Program-made: the position numbers and the translations under genes | From: Niastella sp966212235 | GTDB taxonomy: Bacteria; Bacteroidota; Bacteroidia; Chitinophagales; Chitinophagaceae | Length of the DNA stretch: 64,000 nucleotides | NCBI GenBank assembly: GCA_966212235.1 | Contig: CBIHPP010000004.1 | Location: 124,001-188,000 of the forward strand | Reading direction: 5' to 3' | Shown here: piece by piece, positions 18,108-26,755 of the stretch | How the letters are laid out: each line of letters starts with the position of its first letter | Numbering within the stretch: position 1 is the stretch's first letter | Notes under the pieces: model-generated | Database searches by the model: none | What the model was told of the DNA's origin: nothing | What the model saw: only the letters and a program-made list of their open reading frames with translations

Positions 18108-18512
18108 ATGGAATGGGGTTCTTCTGCGTCTCATTGCCGGTCTGGCGAAGAAATAACCAACAACCTGACAAGTGATATGATTTCTATGCAAGTTTACAAG
18201 CCTGCACATTTTGTACATTTCAATCCCGCTAACAAGTTTGAAAAATGGGCAACAGTTGAAGTCGCAGACTTTGACAAGGTTCCAGGGGATATGGAATGTT
18301 TCACATTGACAGGAGGACTTTACGCAGTTTTCGACTACAAAGGTTCAAGTATTGATGGTCGCATCTTCCAATACATATTCGTGACCTGGCTACAGAACTC
18401 AAACTACGAATTGGACGATCGCCCGCATTTTGAAGTTTTGGGAAAGAAATATAAAAACAATGACCCAAGTTCAGAAGAAGAAATTTGGATACCGATAAAA
18501 CCGAGACAATAA
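18108..18512 (+). CDS. GyrI-like effector-binding domain protein, N-terminally truncated
   Basis: From EITNNLTSDMISMQVYKP to EEEIWIPIKPRQ the protein matches stand-alone GyrI-like (AraC effector-binding, SOUL/GyrI fold) proteins of Bacteroidota, which are around 155 residues long. The first about 14 residues (MEWGSSASHCRSGE) do not fit, and the usual N-terminal beta-strand and SFMPRRKEI segment are missing. The break lies near 18150. I read this as a 5'-truncated and probably non-functional gene, although an ATG in frame could still give 134 residues. Confidence 0.72.
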   Translation: MEWGSSASHCRSGEEITNNLTSDMISMQVYKPAHFVHFNPANKFEKWATVEVADFDKVPGDMECFTLTGGLYAVFDYKGSSIDGRIFQYIFVTWLQNSNYELDDRPHFEVLGKKYKNNDPSSEEEIWIPIKPRQ

Positions 18513-18592
18513 GGCATATGTGATGGGAAAGTGGTAGCAGCAGAAGTGAATCAACCTCTGGCAATTTTCTCCGTTTAACGGCTCGAATGGTT

Positions 18593-20452
18593 TTATTTCA
18601 ATGTACCGATGTATTCATCCAGGTCATCCTCTTTGCCTAACCCCAGTTTTAATTTTATACGGTAACGCGCCATTAAAATACTTTTTGGCGCAACGCCTAA
18701 CCGCTGTGCAATTTCTTTGTTGGTTAAACCGATGGAGATATAGGAACAATGTTTTAGATCTAACCTCGACAAGGTATTGGAAGACTTTTCCTTTAACTGC
18801 TCAAAAAACTCGGGCCGGATATTATCAAAATCTGCTTTGTAAGAGGCCTGCTGATCATCTATTCGTTTATCCTGATCGATGATCTGGTTGATCTGTTTTA
18901 TCACGATCTCGCCGCTCTTATTCTCCCCGATCTTTTTTTGAAGGGCCTGCAGCAGCTCGTTCTTTTGTTCCACCTGTAAACTGCCGGCCAGTAATTCTTT
19001 TTGCAACCGCTCCTGTCGTTCCTGCAATAGCTGTTGCTCTGCGAGTAAACGCATGGCTTCTTCTTCCTTCAACCGGGCATGCAGCGATGCCGCTGCTTTT
19101 TCGTTCTCCAACAATGTTTGTTGATGCAGCGTGGCTTTTAACCGTACCTGAAAAAATCGAATAATGAACAACAGCGCAATGATAGCGGCTAAGGCCAGAT
19201 ATATATATAGGTAATTGAGTTTCTGGTTCAATGCAGCCGTGTGACGAAGTGTTTTTAACGCCGCATCCTTTTTATCCGATTGATATTGGGCCTCTAACCG
19301 GTTGGTAATAGTCAGCTTTTCCGCGTCGTATAATTTCTGGTGCAATTCATGATATTCCTTGTAGTATTTTAGCGCCGCTACAGGGTCGCCTTTTTTTTCG
19401 GCCAGCGTTGAAAGCGCTTCTATTAATTGGGCCCTGTTCCGGAAGTTGTTAGGTTCGAAAGAATGCAGCACCGACACCCCGTTCAATAACAACTCTTCCG
19501 CTTTTTTATAATTGCCCTTTGCTATTTCAAATTCGCTCATGAAACCATAACAGAGTGAAATAACAGTGAGTTGCCGGCTTTTCAGCGCTGCAGCCTGGGC
19601 AATTTGCAGGTAGGTGGATGCAGTGTCCCTGTATTTCGCAGGAAAATATGTTATATACAGGTTCGCCGTATTTAATGCAATAATCGCCAGGTTACTGTAA
19701 AAAATGATATGGTCGCCATGTTTGGAAAAAAGTTGAATACCATGAAGATTGTATAACAGCGCAGAATCCAGTAATGGCCTGTTTGCAGGCTGTTTCTCGT
19801 AAGCATAATGATAGTAGGTTGCCATGGCCTGGTAAGCCGAAGCAAGTTCATCCAGATCGCCGCTTTGAATAGCAGCCTGTAAACCCAGCTGCGCATATTT
19901 TTTCTCGTTCACCAGATCATTCCACTCGGCATAGGAGCTGGCTATATTATAATAGATCTTGGCTTCATAGTTAAAGGCGCCTGTTCCTTCCAGGTATTTC
20001 AACGCCTGCAGATGGGTTGCTATCGCTTCATGGGATTTCCCTTCCAGACCTTCTACCCATGCTTTTCTAAACCATGCAAAACCTTTTGTAGGCCTGTCCG
20101 ATGTTTTATCGGCATACCATAAAGCGCTGTCCAAAGCCTTATGCATCAGCGGCATGTCGCTATTTATATAATACAGGAACACCAAGGTGGTATACACAAA
20201 CGCTTTATATTTCGCATCGGGTAATTGACTGCTTAAAGGCAAAGCGGCTTCTGCTATGCGGATGGCATTTTTGGTATCAGAAACCGATTTTGACTTTGCC
20301 AGTAAGCCCATGGTGGTAACCCGGTCTTCCCGCGAAAGGTTCTTTTGGGATAATCTGGCGCTCAGCGAGTCGGTAATGAACTGCGCCCGGATATCTGCAA
20401 AGGGCACGGATATTAATAGAATAAAAAATACATGACTGATCGTCTGCTTCAT
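18593..20452 (-). CDS. TPR-containing membrane regulator with C-terminal LuxR-type HTH
   Basis: 619 residues. A signal peptide leads into a periplasmic TPR region (about 30-385), one membrane helix near 400-420 (YIYLALAAIIALLFIIRFF), a charged coiled coil (about 425-515, LLENEKAAASLHARLKEEEA) and a C-terminal helix-turn-helix (LTNKEIAQRLGVAPKSILMA). This one-protein sensor and regulator layout is common in Bacteroidota and takes the place of a two-component pair. Its own promoter region holds a TACTACAAAT element that overlaps the -7 box, and the same 20-mer lies before the gene at 20640, so autoregulation plus control of the neighbour is likely. Confidence 0.88.
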   Translation of the reverse strand: MKQTISHVFFILLISVPFADIRAQFITDSLSARLSQKNLSREDRVTTMGLLAKSKSVSDTKNAIRIAEAALPLSSQLPDAKYKAFVYTTLVFLYYINSDMPLMHKALDSALWYADKTSDRPTKGFAWFRKAWVEGLEGKSHEAIATHLQALKYLEGTGAFNYEAKIYYNIASSYAEWNDLVNEKKYAQLGLQAAIQSGDLDELASAYQAMATYYHYAYEKQPANRPLLDSALLYNLHGIQLFSKHGDHIIFYSNLAIIALNTANLYITYFPAKYRDTASTYLQIAQAAALKSRQLTVISLCYGFMSEFEIAKGNYKKAEELLLNGVSVLHSFEPNNFRNRAQLIEALSTLAEKKGDPVAALKYYKEYHELHQKLYDAEKLTITNRLEAQYQSDKKDAALKTLRHTAALNQKLNYLYIYLALAAIIALLFIIRFFQVRLKATLHQQTLLENEKAAASLHARLKEEEAMRLLAEQQLLQERQERLQKELLAGSLQVEQKNELLQALQKKIGENKSGEIVIKQINQIIDQDKRIDDQQASYKADFDNIRPEFFEQLKEKSSNTLSRLDLKHCSYISIGLTNKEIAQRLGVAPKSILMARYRIKLKLGLGKEDDLDEYIGTLK

Positions 20453-20466
20453 ATAGTAAATAGATC

Positions 20467-20535
20467 TACTACAAATGTACGCTTGTAGGGTAATAGTAGT
20501 TCTATTTTCCTGTTATGTAGATCATTTGTAGTAGC
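20467..20535 (-). promoter_or_regulatory. Promoter and TACTACAAAT operator of the TPR/LuxR regulator
   Basis: On the minus strand TACATTTG (20472-20479) is a perfect TAnnTTTG -7 box about 20 bp before the start codon. It is embedded in TACATTTGTAGTAG, the complement of CTACTACAAATGTA. A second copy, GCTACTACAAATGATCTACA on the minus strand, lies at 20516-20535. Overlap of operator and -7 box suggests autorepression. Confidence 0.6.
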
Positions 20536-20575
20536 CCTGGGCCCGATTTTTTTGTTTGCCGGGTATGCACATCAA

Positions 20576-20604
20576 CAGTTCCTGCTATTAACAAGCAGGA
20601 ACTG
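20576..20604 (-). terminator. Hairpin after the gene at 20640
   Basis: CAGTTCCTGCT (20576-20586) and AGCAGGAACTG (20594-20604) form a perfect 11-bp stem with a seven-base loop, about 35 bp beyond the stop of the leftward gene at 20640. No strong T-run follows on the minus strand. Confidence 0.55.
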
Positions 20605-20639
20605 ATTTTAAGGCTATATTTAATCTATTCATTTTATCT

Positions 20640-21050
20640 CTATAGATTCTTCATTAAAAGCTCTCCCAACACTGTTGACCGTTCAGTAATATCATCTATA
20701 TTACCGAAGGGTAGATGATCAATGGTTAAAACGCCGCCATTAAATGAATATGCACTGGGAGGGTAAGTATTGCCGGCTTCATTTTTAATAATCACTTTTT
20801 TCAGGGCATCCTTCAGCGCTTCTTTGCCCATTGCGTCGGCTGCAATTTCTTTTAGGGCATTAATCAACGGTGTAAAATAAACCTTGGTAAAGCCTTCTTC
20901 ATACAGATCTGCTCGTTCTTCAACAGCAAGAGTTTCCCAGTTTACCTCAAATTCAATAGGGTAACCGGCCAGGGTATTGATCTCGTTGGTTAAATTTTTG
21001 TAACTGTTGTCCTGAAATGCTTTCACGGCTCTTTTTTCTTGTAATCCCAT
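20640..21050 (-). CDS. Hypothetical cytoplasmic protein
   Basis: 136 residues, acidic, no signal peptide or membrane helix. It begins MGLQEKRAVKAFQDNSYKNL and has a clear alpha/beta pattern (YPIEFEVNWETL, GVLTIDHLPFGNIDD). Small proteins like it are common in Bacteroidota but I do not recognise a named family. It has its own TAnnTTTG -7 box and shares an upstream operator-like 20-mer with the TPR/LuxR regulator gene, so it is a likely target of that regulator. Confidence 0.7.
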   Translation of the reverse strand: MGLQEKRAVKAFQDNSYKNLTNEINTLAGYPIEFEVNWETLAVEERADLYEEGFTKVYFTPLINALKEIAADAMGKEALKDALKKVIIKNEAGNTYPPSAYSFNGGVLTIDHLPFGNIDDITERSTVLGELLMKNL

Positions 21051-21099
21051 AGTTCAAATTTTTGTGATTATATTAAATAAATAGGTTGTTGGCAGGTCG

Positions 21100-21107
21100 C
21101 AAAAGTA
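21100..21107 (-). promoter_or_regulatory. -7 box (TACTTTTG) of the gene at 20640
   Basis: On the minus strand TACTTTTG matches TAnnTTTG exactly and lies 50 bp before the ATG at 21050. The operator-like 20-mer at 21138-21157 lies about 30-50 bp further upstream, an activator-type position. Confidence 0.5.
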
Positions 21108-21137
21108 AATTGTGCGCCATGTGATTCAGAATATAGA

Positions 21138-21181
21138 GCTACTACAAATGATCTACAGTTAATTTTCCTGATACTACAAAT
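21138..21181. promoter_or_regulatory. Second TACTACAAAT operator cluster
   Basis: GCTACTACAAATGATCTACA at 21138-21157 is an exact copy, inverted, of the element at 20516-20535. A further TACTACAAAT lies at 21172-21181. The intervening TTTTCCTG word is shared with the first site, so about 45 bp of composite operator is conserved. Confidence 0.6.
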
Positions 21182-21197
21182 AAACTACCGTCATAAA

Positions 21198-21371
21198 GAT
21201 GACTCTACTTTGCCCTGGAAGGCTACCCTTTCCTCAGGCGCCAGTTGGTGCAAATTAAACATGGCCAACGGCAATGTAGGCGATGCGGTTCTAACCATTA
21301 CCATTCTTTCAAATAATGGCACTGCTACCGCCCAAACAGCTATCTACAAAACAACTACAACCACCAACTAA
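21198..21371 (+). pseudogene. Remnant of a BACON-like (Ig-fold) domain
   Basis: A 57-codon open stretch ending in TAA (21369-21371) encodes LSSGASWCKLNMANGN then GDAVLTITILSNNGTATAQT, followed by a short threonine-rich tail. SG-ASW and the N-x-G-T-x-x-x-x-T-A-I pattern are those of the last strands of BACON domains. No start codon or signal peptide precedes it in frame except an internal ATG at 21261. It is probably the tail of a lost surface-protein gene next to the large surface protein that follows. Confidence 0.42.
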
Positions 21372-21463
21372 TATATCAATAAGATTTATAATTGCGTTGA
21401 AGAGTACAAGTATAAGCTCTTAGGTTCTGATCAATAATCGATTTGAAAACCCAACCAAGTTCT

Positions 21464-24370
21464 ATGTTTGCATTTTGTACCCGGCCGGTATTGTACCTGC
21501 TTTTATTCCTGTTACCGGCTAATTCCTCTTTTGCTGTCGTTTACTACGTTAATATTAATAATGCCACACCCGGCGCCGGAACCAGTTGGGCAACTGCTTA
21601 TAATGATTTGAGTGCAGCCCTGGCGATAGCGGGTTCAGCAGACGAAATTTGGGTGGCGCAAGGCACCTACAAACCAACGACCACCACCAACAGGGCCGCC
21701 ACTTTCACCTTAAATCCCTTTAGTATTTATGGTGGATTTAATGGTACAGAAACGGCGCTTAACCAGCGCGACCCCAAAACGTATATCACCATCCTCAGCG
21801 GCGACATTGGCGTACCCGGTGATGTCAGCGACAATTCGTACCATGTGGTTACCCTACAGGGAGGACGTGGGTTCGACAAGTATTTTGATGGGTTTACTAT
21901 TCGAGATGGCAATGCCAATGCCGGCTACCCCGGCAGCACCACACCACAGCCGAATAATTCGGGCGGCGGGGTGCTGGAGTTGTCCATTACTGGCGCCAGT
22001 AACTTTTTTAATATGACAAATTGTGTCATCACAAACAACTTTGCCGTATATGGTGGTGGATTTTGCGCTTATGGAGACGGGGCCAGTGGCCACTCTTTTT
22101 ACAGAATAAGTTCCATGCTGTTCGATAACAATACAGCCGTTACAGGCGGCGCCATTGCTTCGGTGTCGCTGAACGGCGGTTGGGGCAATCCCAATATTAC
22201 AAACTGTATTTTTACCAACAACAGCAGTTCGGCCGCACAGGGTTCGGTATTCGCACGCATTTTAGAGAACCCCGCTTTTGCCCAGATATCTAATATGGAC
22301 ATCTGTACTCTTTACAATAATGGTGCTCCGGCGATCTATAATCAGCAAACCGGTTCCTTTAACAGCATTATAAATATGGTTAACGATATCATATGGAAAT
22401 CAGGGGCGCCTTATCCGGACCCTTTAATGGTGGGGCCAAATATTTCTCTCACTCGCTGCGATCTAAACGTGGTAACACCGCCCAGTAACTGTTTTAATGT
22501 TGATCCGCTCTTCGTCAATGCCGCCGGTAATGATTTTCATCTGACACCTTGCAGCCCGGTTATAGACAAGGGATGGCCTGGCTATAACATCGATTTTGAA
22601 GGTAATACACGTCCCCAGGGAACTGCGGTGGATATCGGCGCTTATGAATCTTCCGGTGCGGGCGTGCCGGCGGCAGCACCAACCGTCGCATCACCCATTT
22701 ATTGTCAGTATGCTACCGCCACGGCTTTAACCGCTACCGGCAGCAACCTGCTTTGGTATACGGCTGCTACCGGCGGCACAGGCAGCTCAACAGCGCCGGT
22801 GCCTTCCACTACGTCAACAGGCACTACCACCTGGTATGTGACGCAAACGCCGGCGGGCAGTTGTGAAAGTGCGCGAACGCCCGTAATGGTTACTGTTAGC
22901 AACCCATCTGCTGCTCCAACAGCCGCTTCACCCGTTTATTGCCAGAACGCTACCACCACTGCATTAACCGCTACTGGCAACAACCTGCTTTGGTATACGG
23001 CTGCTACCGGTGGCACAGGCAGCTCAACAGCGCCGGTACCATCTACAACCTCAGCAGGAACCACTACCTGGTATGTAACACAAACCCCGGCGGGCAGTTG
23101 TGAAAGTGCACGAGCGCTTGTAACAATTACCGTCAACACTACACCTGCTGCTCCTGCAACAGCGCCCGTAAATTATTGCCAAAATGGGACTGCTGTTGCC
23201 CTCACCGCTACGGGTTCAAACCTTCTTTGGTATACAGCGGCTACAGGTGGAACCGGCTCTGCTACTGCGCCAACCCCTTCAACTACTGTTGCCGCAACTA
23301 TCACATACTATGTTAGTCAAACCAGTGGTTGTGAAAGTCCCCGTGCGGCTATTGCGGTAACAGTAGGTAGTCAACCCGCTGCACCAACCGCCGCTTCACC
23401 CACTTATTGCCAGAACGATGCTGCCGTTGCCTTAACAGCCACAGGAGCCAGTTTGCTTTGGTATACCACCGCTACAGGCGGAACCGGCTCTGCTACTGCG
23501 CCAACACCTTCAACTACTGTTGCCACAACTATCACATATTATGTTAGTCAAACCAGTGGTTGCGAAAGTCCCCGTACGAATGTTACGGTGACTGTAAACT
23601 CCAACCCCGCCGCCGAATTTAATTGGTCGCCCGCATGTGCCGGAGCGGTATCACCGATCAGTGCCATTAGCACAACTACTGCCCCAGACAGCTATACCTG
23701 GGATTTCGGTAACCCGGTCTCAGTAAGCGGCTCGGGCGCCGGTCCGTACCAGGTGGTTTGGAACACCGGTGGCGATCATGCTGTTACGCTAACTGCTATA
23801 ACAGGAACCTGCCAAAATAAGACGACACATAACGTAACGGTTTACGCGCTTCCACAGGTTGGCCTCAGCCCTGTAACCGCACAACTTTGTACAGGCGGCT
23901 CTGTTATGCTGAATGCAACCGGCGCTTCTGTATACCAGTGGAGCCCGACAACCAATCTATCAGATGCAACCATCAGCAATCCTGTTGCCGTGCTGAAAAG
24001 TGATATGCTCTATACCGTTACAGGCACCGATAACAATGGCTGTACCGAGACAGCGCAAATTTCACTGAAGCCCGTAAACTGCCAGAGAAATAATACAGAA
24101 TACAATGTACCCGATGCCTTTACTCCCAACAGCGATGGGCATAACGACCTGTTCAGGGTTCATACTGCCGATGCGCCACAATCTTTCCGCATGATGATCT
24201 TCAACCGTTATGGTGGTAAAGTATTTGAGAGCAGGGATATTCAAACCGGCTGGAACGGAACCCTGGGCGGCAGTGCGGCCATGGCAGGTGTATATGTGTA
24301 TTCCATTGTAATTAAAACATCGGCAGGCACAACGATCGAAAAGAAAGGAACGCTGCTACTTATCAGGTAA
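21464..24370 (+). CDS. T9SS surface protein: beta-helix, four Ig-like repeats, PKD-like, gliding-motility C-terminal domain
   Basis: 968 residues from the ATG at 21464 (a TTG at 21443 adds seven). A signal peptide (PVLYLLLFLLPANSSF) leads to a right-handed beta-helix with the choice-of-anchor layout (about 25-395). Four Ig-like repeats of about 78 residues follow, each with YCQN-x-ALTATGxNLLWYTAATGG and a closing CES-R pair, then a PKD-like and a further Ig-like domain. The protein ends in a gliding-motility/CHU_C domain (VPDAFTPNSDGHNDLFRV, GVYVYSIVIKT), the type B signal for export through T9SS and surface attachment. It is likely an adhesin or carbohydrate-contacting protein. Confidence 0.93.
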   Translation: MFAFCTRPVLYLLLFLLPANSSFAVVYYVNINNATPGAGTSWATAYNDLSAALAIAGSADEIWVAQGTYKPTTTTNRAATFTLNPFSIYGGFNGTETALNQRDPKTYITILSGDIGVPGDVSDNSYHVVTLQGGRGFDKYFDGFTIRDGNANAGYPGSTTPQPNNSGGGVLELSITGASNFFNMTNCVITNNFAVYGGGFCAYGDGASGHSFYRISSMLFDNNTAVTGGAIASVSLNGGWGNPNITNCIFTNNSSSAAQGSVFARILENPAFAQISNMDICTLYNNGAPAIYNQQTGSFNSIINMVNDIIWKSGAPYPDPLMVGPNISLTRCDLNVVTPPSNCFNVDPLFVNAAGNDFHLTPCSPVIDKGWPGYNIDFEGNTRPQGTAVDIGAYESSGAGVPAAAPTVASPIYCQYATATALTATGSNLLWYTAATGGTGSSTAPVPSTTSTGTTTWYVTQTPAGSCESARTPVMVTVSNPSAAPTAASPVYCQNATTTALTATGNNLLWYTAATGGTGSSTAPVPSTTSAGTTTWYVTQTPAGSCESARALVTITVNTTPAAPATAPVNYCQNGTAVALTATGSNLLWYTAATGGTGSATAPTPSTTVAATITYYVSQTSGCESPRAAIAVTVGSQPAAPTAASPTYCQNDAAVALTATGASLLWYTTATGGTGSATAPTPSTTVATTITYYVSQTSGCESPRTNVTVTVNSNPAAEFNWSPACAGAVSPISAISTTTAPDSYTWDFGNPVSVSGSGAGPYQVVWNTGGDHAVTLTAITGTCQNKTTHNVTVYALPQVGLSPVTAQLCTGGSVMLNATGASVYQWSPTTNLSDATISNPVAVLKSDMLYTVTGTDNNGCTETAQISLKPVNCQRNNTEYNVPDAFTPNSDGHNDLFRVHTADAPQSFRMMIFNRYGGKVFESRDIQTGWNGTLGGSAAMAGVYVYSIVIKTSAGTTIEKKGTLLLIR
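22673..23610 (+). repeat. Four tandem Ig-like coding repeats of about 234 bp
   Basis: Repeats 1 and 2 are nearly identical to each other in DNA, as are repeats 3 and 4; the two pairs are more diverged. This pattern points to pairwise duplication or gene conversion within the gene. Copy number is likely to vary between strains and in assemblies from short reads. Confidence 0.85.
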
Positions 24371-24399
24371 AGAATGTTTCGAACCCACAAATTGAATTG

Positions 24400-24795
24400 A
24401 TGACAGAAATCTATAAAGGTCTTTACAAAGATAGTTTGGGAACCCGGATAATCGAGATTGAAAATAATTTCAACACGTTGGTAACGGAGATCGATGGCGT
24501 TGTATTTAGCGGCTCCGAATTTGATGATCTGTCCGTAGACGATAAGTCGAAGTATACAGATAAACAATTGGCAGGATTTACATTTCTTAGGACTCCCATT
24601 TATCAAACAGACCGTTTTGTTGAAACGCTTTGTAATTGTTTATTTGAAATAGCGGTGCCCCAGGTTATTATTGACAAGTTTAATAATGTTCAATTTTATT
24701 CAGACTTAAAAATTGAAATTTCTTTGGGGAACGTTAGAAACGAACCAGGGCGAGGAATTGAATATGAGAAACGACATATAGATCCTGTTTTTTAA
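24400..24795 (+). CDS. Hypothetical cytoplasmic protein
   Basis: 131 residues from the ATG at 24400 (a TTG lies one codon upstream). No signal peptide; the sequence (ENNFNTLVTEIDGVVFSGSE, AVPQVIIDKFNNVQFYSDLK) suggests a mixed alpha/beta soluble protein. I do not recognise the family. It precedes the ankyrin gene by 31 bp. Small soluble protein plus ankyrin protein is a layout seen around polymorphic-toxin immunity genes, but no toxin domain is visible here. Confidence 0.62.
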   Translation: MTEIYKGLYKDSLGTRIIEIENNFNTLVTEIDGVVFSGSEFDDLSVDDKSKYTDKQLAGFTFLRTPIYQTDRFVETLCNCLFEIAVPQVIIDKFNNVQFYSDLKIEISLGNVRNEPGRGIEYEKRHIDPVF

Positions 24796-24826
24796 CTCAA
24801 ATTCATTTTAACCAATTTAAATAATT

Positions 24827-25876
24827 ATGGCAAAAAAGAAGAAAACACTACCCAAAGATTTTGAGGAACTTTTGAGCAAAGGCGATCTTCAGGAACTTAA
24901 AGAGGTATTTAATACATGTGAGCCTGATGCTCGTGGAGGATTTGGTAAGCAAACCGCCCTGGCATATGATAAATGTCCTCACGAATTAGCAAAATGGTTA
25001 GTTGAACAAGGCGCAGATCTGCAAGCCACGGACATCAGGGGAAACACACCGCTTCACAATCGATCACGAAGCATATATGGCAATATAAAAAGCTTGTTAG
25101 AATTAGGAGCTAATATAAATGATAAAAGCAGTTCCATCGGCACACCGCTGCATGCCGCTGCCGATTCGCATAATGTTGAAAATACAGCGCTTTTATTAGC
25201 ACATGGGGCACAAATTGACGTATTAAATTCAGGCGGCTATACACCATTGGAACAAGCACTTAGAACATGTAGTAATATAGATATAGTCAAAACTGTCAAA
25301 ATCTCCCAACTATACCTGAAGGCCGGCGTTCAAATTACCCCGCGAATGAAGGAATCGGTTATCGAAATCGGGGAAAAGTTCGAGTTTCAAAGAGCCAAAT
25401 TCAATAAGGATTCTGTTGTTGAAGTAAGTAATGCATTGGAAGAATTATACGGAATATTTGAGGTTGAGCCTGTGGCAAAACGTGCTATGCACGATGGCAA
25501 ATCTCCAATAACTACGAATGAGAAAACCTGGCAAAAACAGCATCAGGATCTTTGGGTTCTTTTGGTTCCTTCAGGTGGCCCAGCTGAAACTATTCAAGGC
25601 GAGGTGATCCGGATTACAGGGCGAATTGCCAATGAACTGGAAGGCAACGGGGGAATAAACTGGGATGCAGGGTATAAAGAGATGGCTGATGCTTTCCTTG
25701 TATTTGTAAAGCAAGGTGTGCAACTCTCGTCTTCAGAGCTGATAGAAGCAGAAGAGATCGTTAAAGAAGTTAAACGAAAATCAGGCGATACTGCCCGGAT
25801 GTGTGAACTTGGGGTAAAATGGGTAATTAACAACCCTTCGCCTCTAAAGCTTCCATCGGTAGAATATAAACGATAA
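24827..25876 (+). CDS. Ankyrin-repeat protein
   Basis: 349 residues, no signal peptide. Residues about 10-165 hold four to five ankyrin repeats (GNTPLHNRSRSIYGNIKSLL, GTPLHAAADSHNVENTALLL, GYTPLEQALRTCSNIDIVKT). The remaining about 180 residues are not repeated and contain a conserved-looking segment HQDLWVLLVPSGGPAETIQG, probably a separate domain that handles a protein partner. Cytoplasmic adaptor or immunity roles are possible; neither is shown. Confidence 0.83.
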   Translation: MAKKKKTLPKDFEELLSKGDLQELKEVFNTCEPDARGGFGKQTALAYDKCPHELAKWLVEQGADLQATDIRGNTPLHNRSRSIYGNIKSLLELGANINDKSSSIGTPLHAAADSHNVENTALLLAHGAQIDVLNSGGYTPLEQALRTCSNIDIVKTVKISQLYLKAGVQITPRMKESVIEIGEKFEFQRAKFNKDSVVEVSNALEELYGIFEVEPVAKRAMHDGKSPITTNEKTWQKQHQDLWVLLVPSGGPAETIQGEVIRITGRIANELEGNGGINWDAGYKEMADAFLVFVKQGVQLSSSELIEAEEIVKEVKRKSGDTARMCELGVKWVINNPSPLKLPSVEYKR

Positions 25877-25934
25877 GTATGAATTCCTTTAATCAGTGGA
25901 CACCCACCTGCGTCCACCAATATTCAGCCTGCCC

Positions 25935-25975
25935 CAGGCAATTTCACCCCACCATTTTGAATTGCCTGCCTGTTT
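25935..25975 (+). terminator. Terminator after the ankyrin gene
   Basis: CAGGCAATT (25935-25943) pairs with AATTGCCTG (25960-25968), extended by CA/TG across one bulge, and is followed by a TTTTTAT tract. It separates the ankyrin gene from the lipoprotein gene at 26006. Confidence 0.6.
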
Positions 25976-26005
25976 TTATATTTTACAGGCTAAACCGCTT
26001 TCTAC

Positions 26006-26716
26006 ATGAAAAATATACCAGCACTGTTAGCCTTTGTCATTTTTATTTCTTCCTGTGCCTCTTCCAGATTAATGTCAACAGAGGGGGGACCAGGAGAAGA
26101 AAACGATCCACCCATAACGCAATCCCTGTTCTCTGACAAGTCATCAACCATTTCAGAAGAAAATATTCAAAAAATACTGGATGGCACCTATACTTTGCCC
26201 CGGCAATTGCGGGTAGCCGTCATTAAACTGGAAAGTCAGCAGAAAAAATATTACTGGAACTACTGGAGCGATGAAGAATATTTAAAAACACAGCAGGCTT
26301 TTCTCGATTCATTTACGACAAAATTTAAACAATCGCCCCGGGTAACAAAGCTGACGGCCATCCCTGAAATGTTACTCTCCAAAACACCGCAATCATTCAC
26401 CACCTTACGTGAATCTGCCGTTCGCATGCAGGCTGACATTGTGGTGGTGTATTCCATCAACAGCGATATCTATACCAAATACCGGGGTTTTGCAAGACCT
26501 GATGTCAAGGCATATGCCACTACCCAACTCGTAATTATAGATGTAAGGACCGGTCTGGTACCATTTTCAACGATCGTTACCCGCGATTTTCTGGCAACGA
26601 AAAAGAAGGAAGAGTTGGAAGTGGCTGAATCTAGGAACCGCGTGCAAAAAGAAGCCGTATTATTAACCATCAATGAAATCGGCAACCAGGTTACGGAGTT
26701 TTTGAAAAAGGATTAG
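26006..26716 (+). CDS. Lipoprotein of unknown function
   Basis: 236 residues with a lipobox (FISSC then ASS). The mature protein contains LRVAVIKLESQQKKYYWNYW, ADIVVVYSINSDIY and TTQLVIIDVRTGLVPFSTIV, an alternation of strands and helices reminiscent of CsgG/PliI-type curli-associated lipoproteins, and an acidic coiled tail. The family is not certain. An M23 peptidase gene follows 39 bp later, so both may act on the envelope. Confidence 0.75.
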   Translation: MKNIPALLAFVIFISSCASSRLMSTEGGPGEENDPPITQSLFSDKSSTISEENIQKILDGTYTLPRQLRVAVIKLESQQKKYYWNYWSDEEYLKTQQAFLDSFTTKFKQSPRVTKLTAIPEMLLSKTPQSFTTLRESAVRMQADIVVVYSINSDIYTKYRGFARPDVKAYATTQLVIIDVRTGLVPFSTIVTRDFLATKKKEELEVAESRNRVQKEAVLLTINEIGNQVTEFLKKD

Positions 26717-26755
26717 AAGTATGCGTATAAGTTTATTAATACTATAAATGCCATT

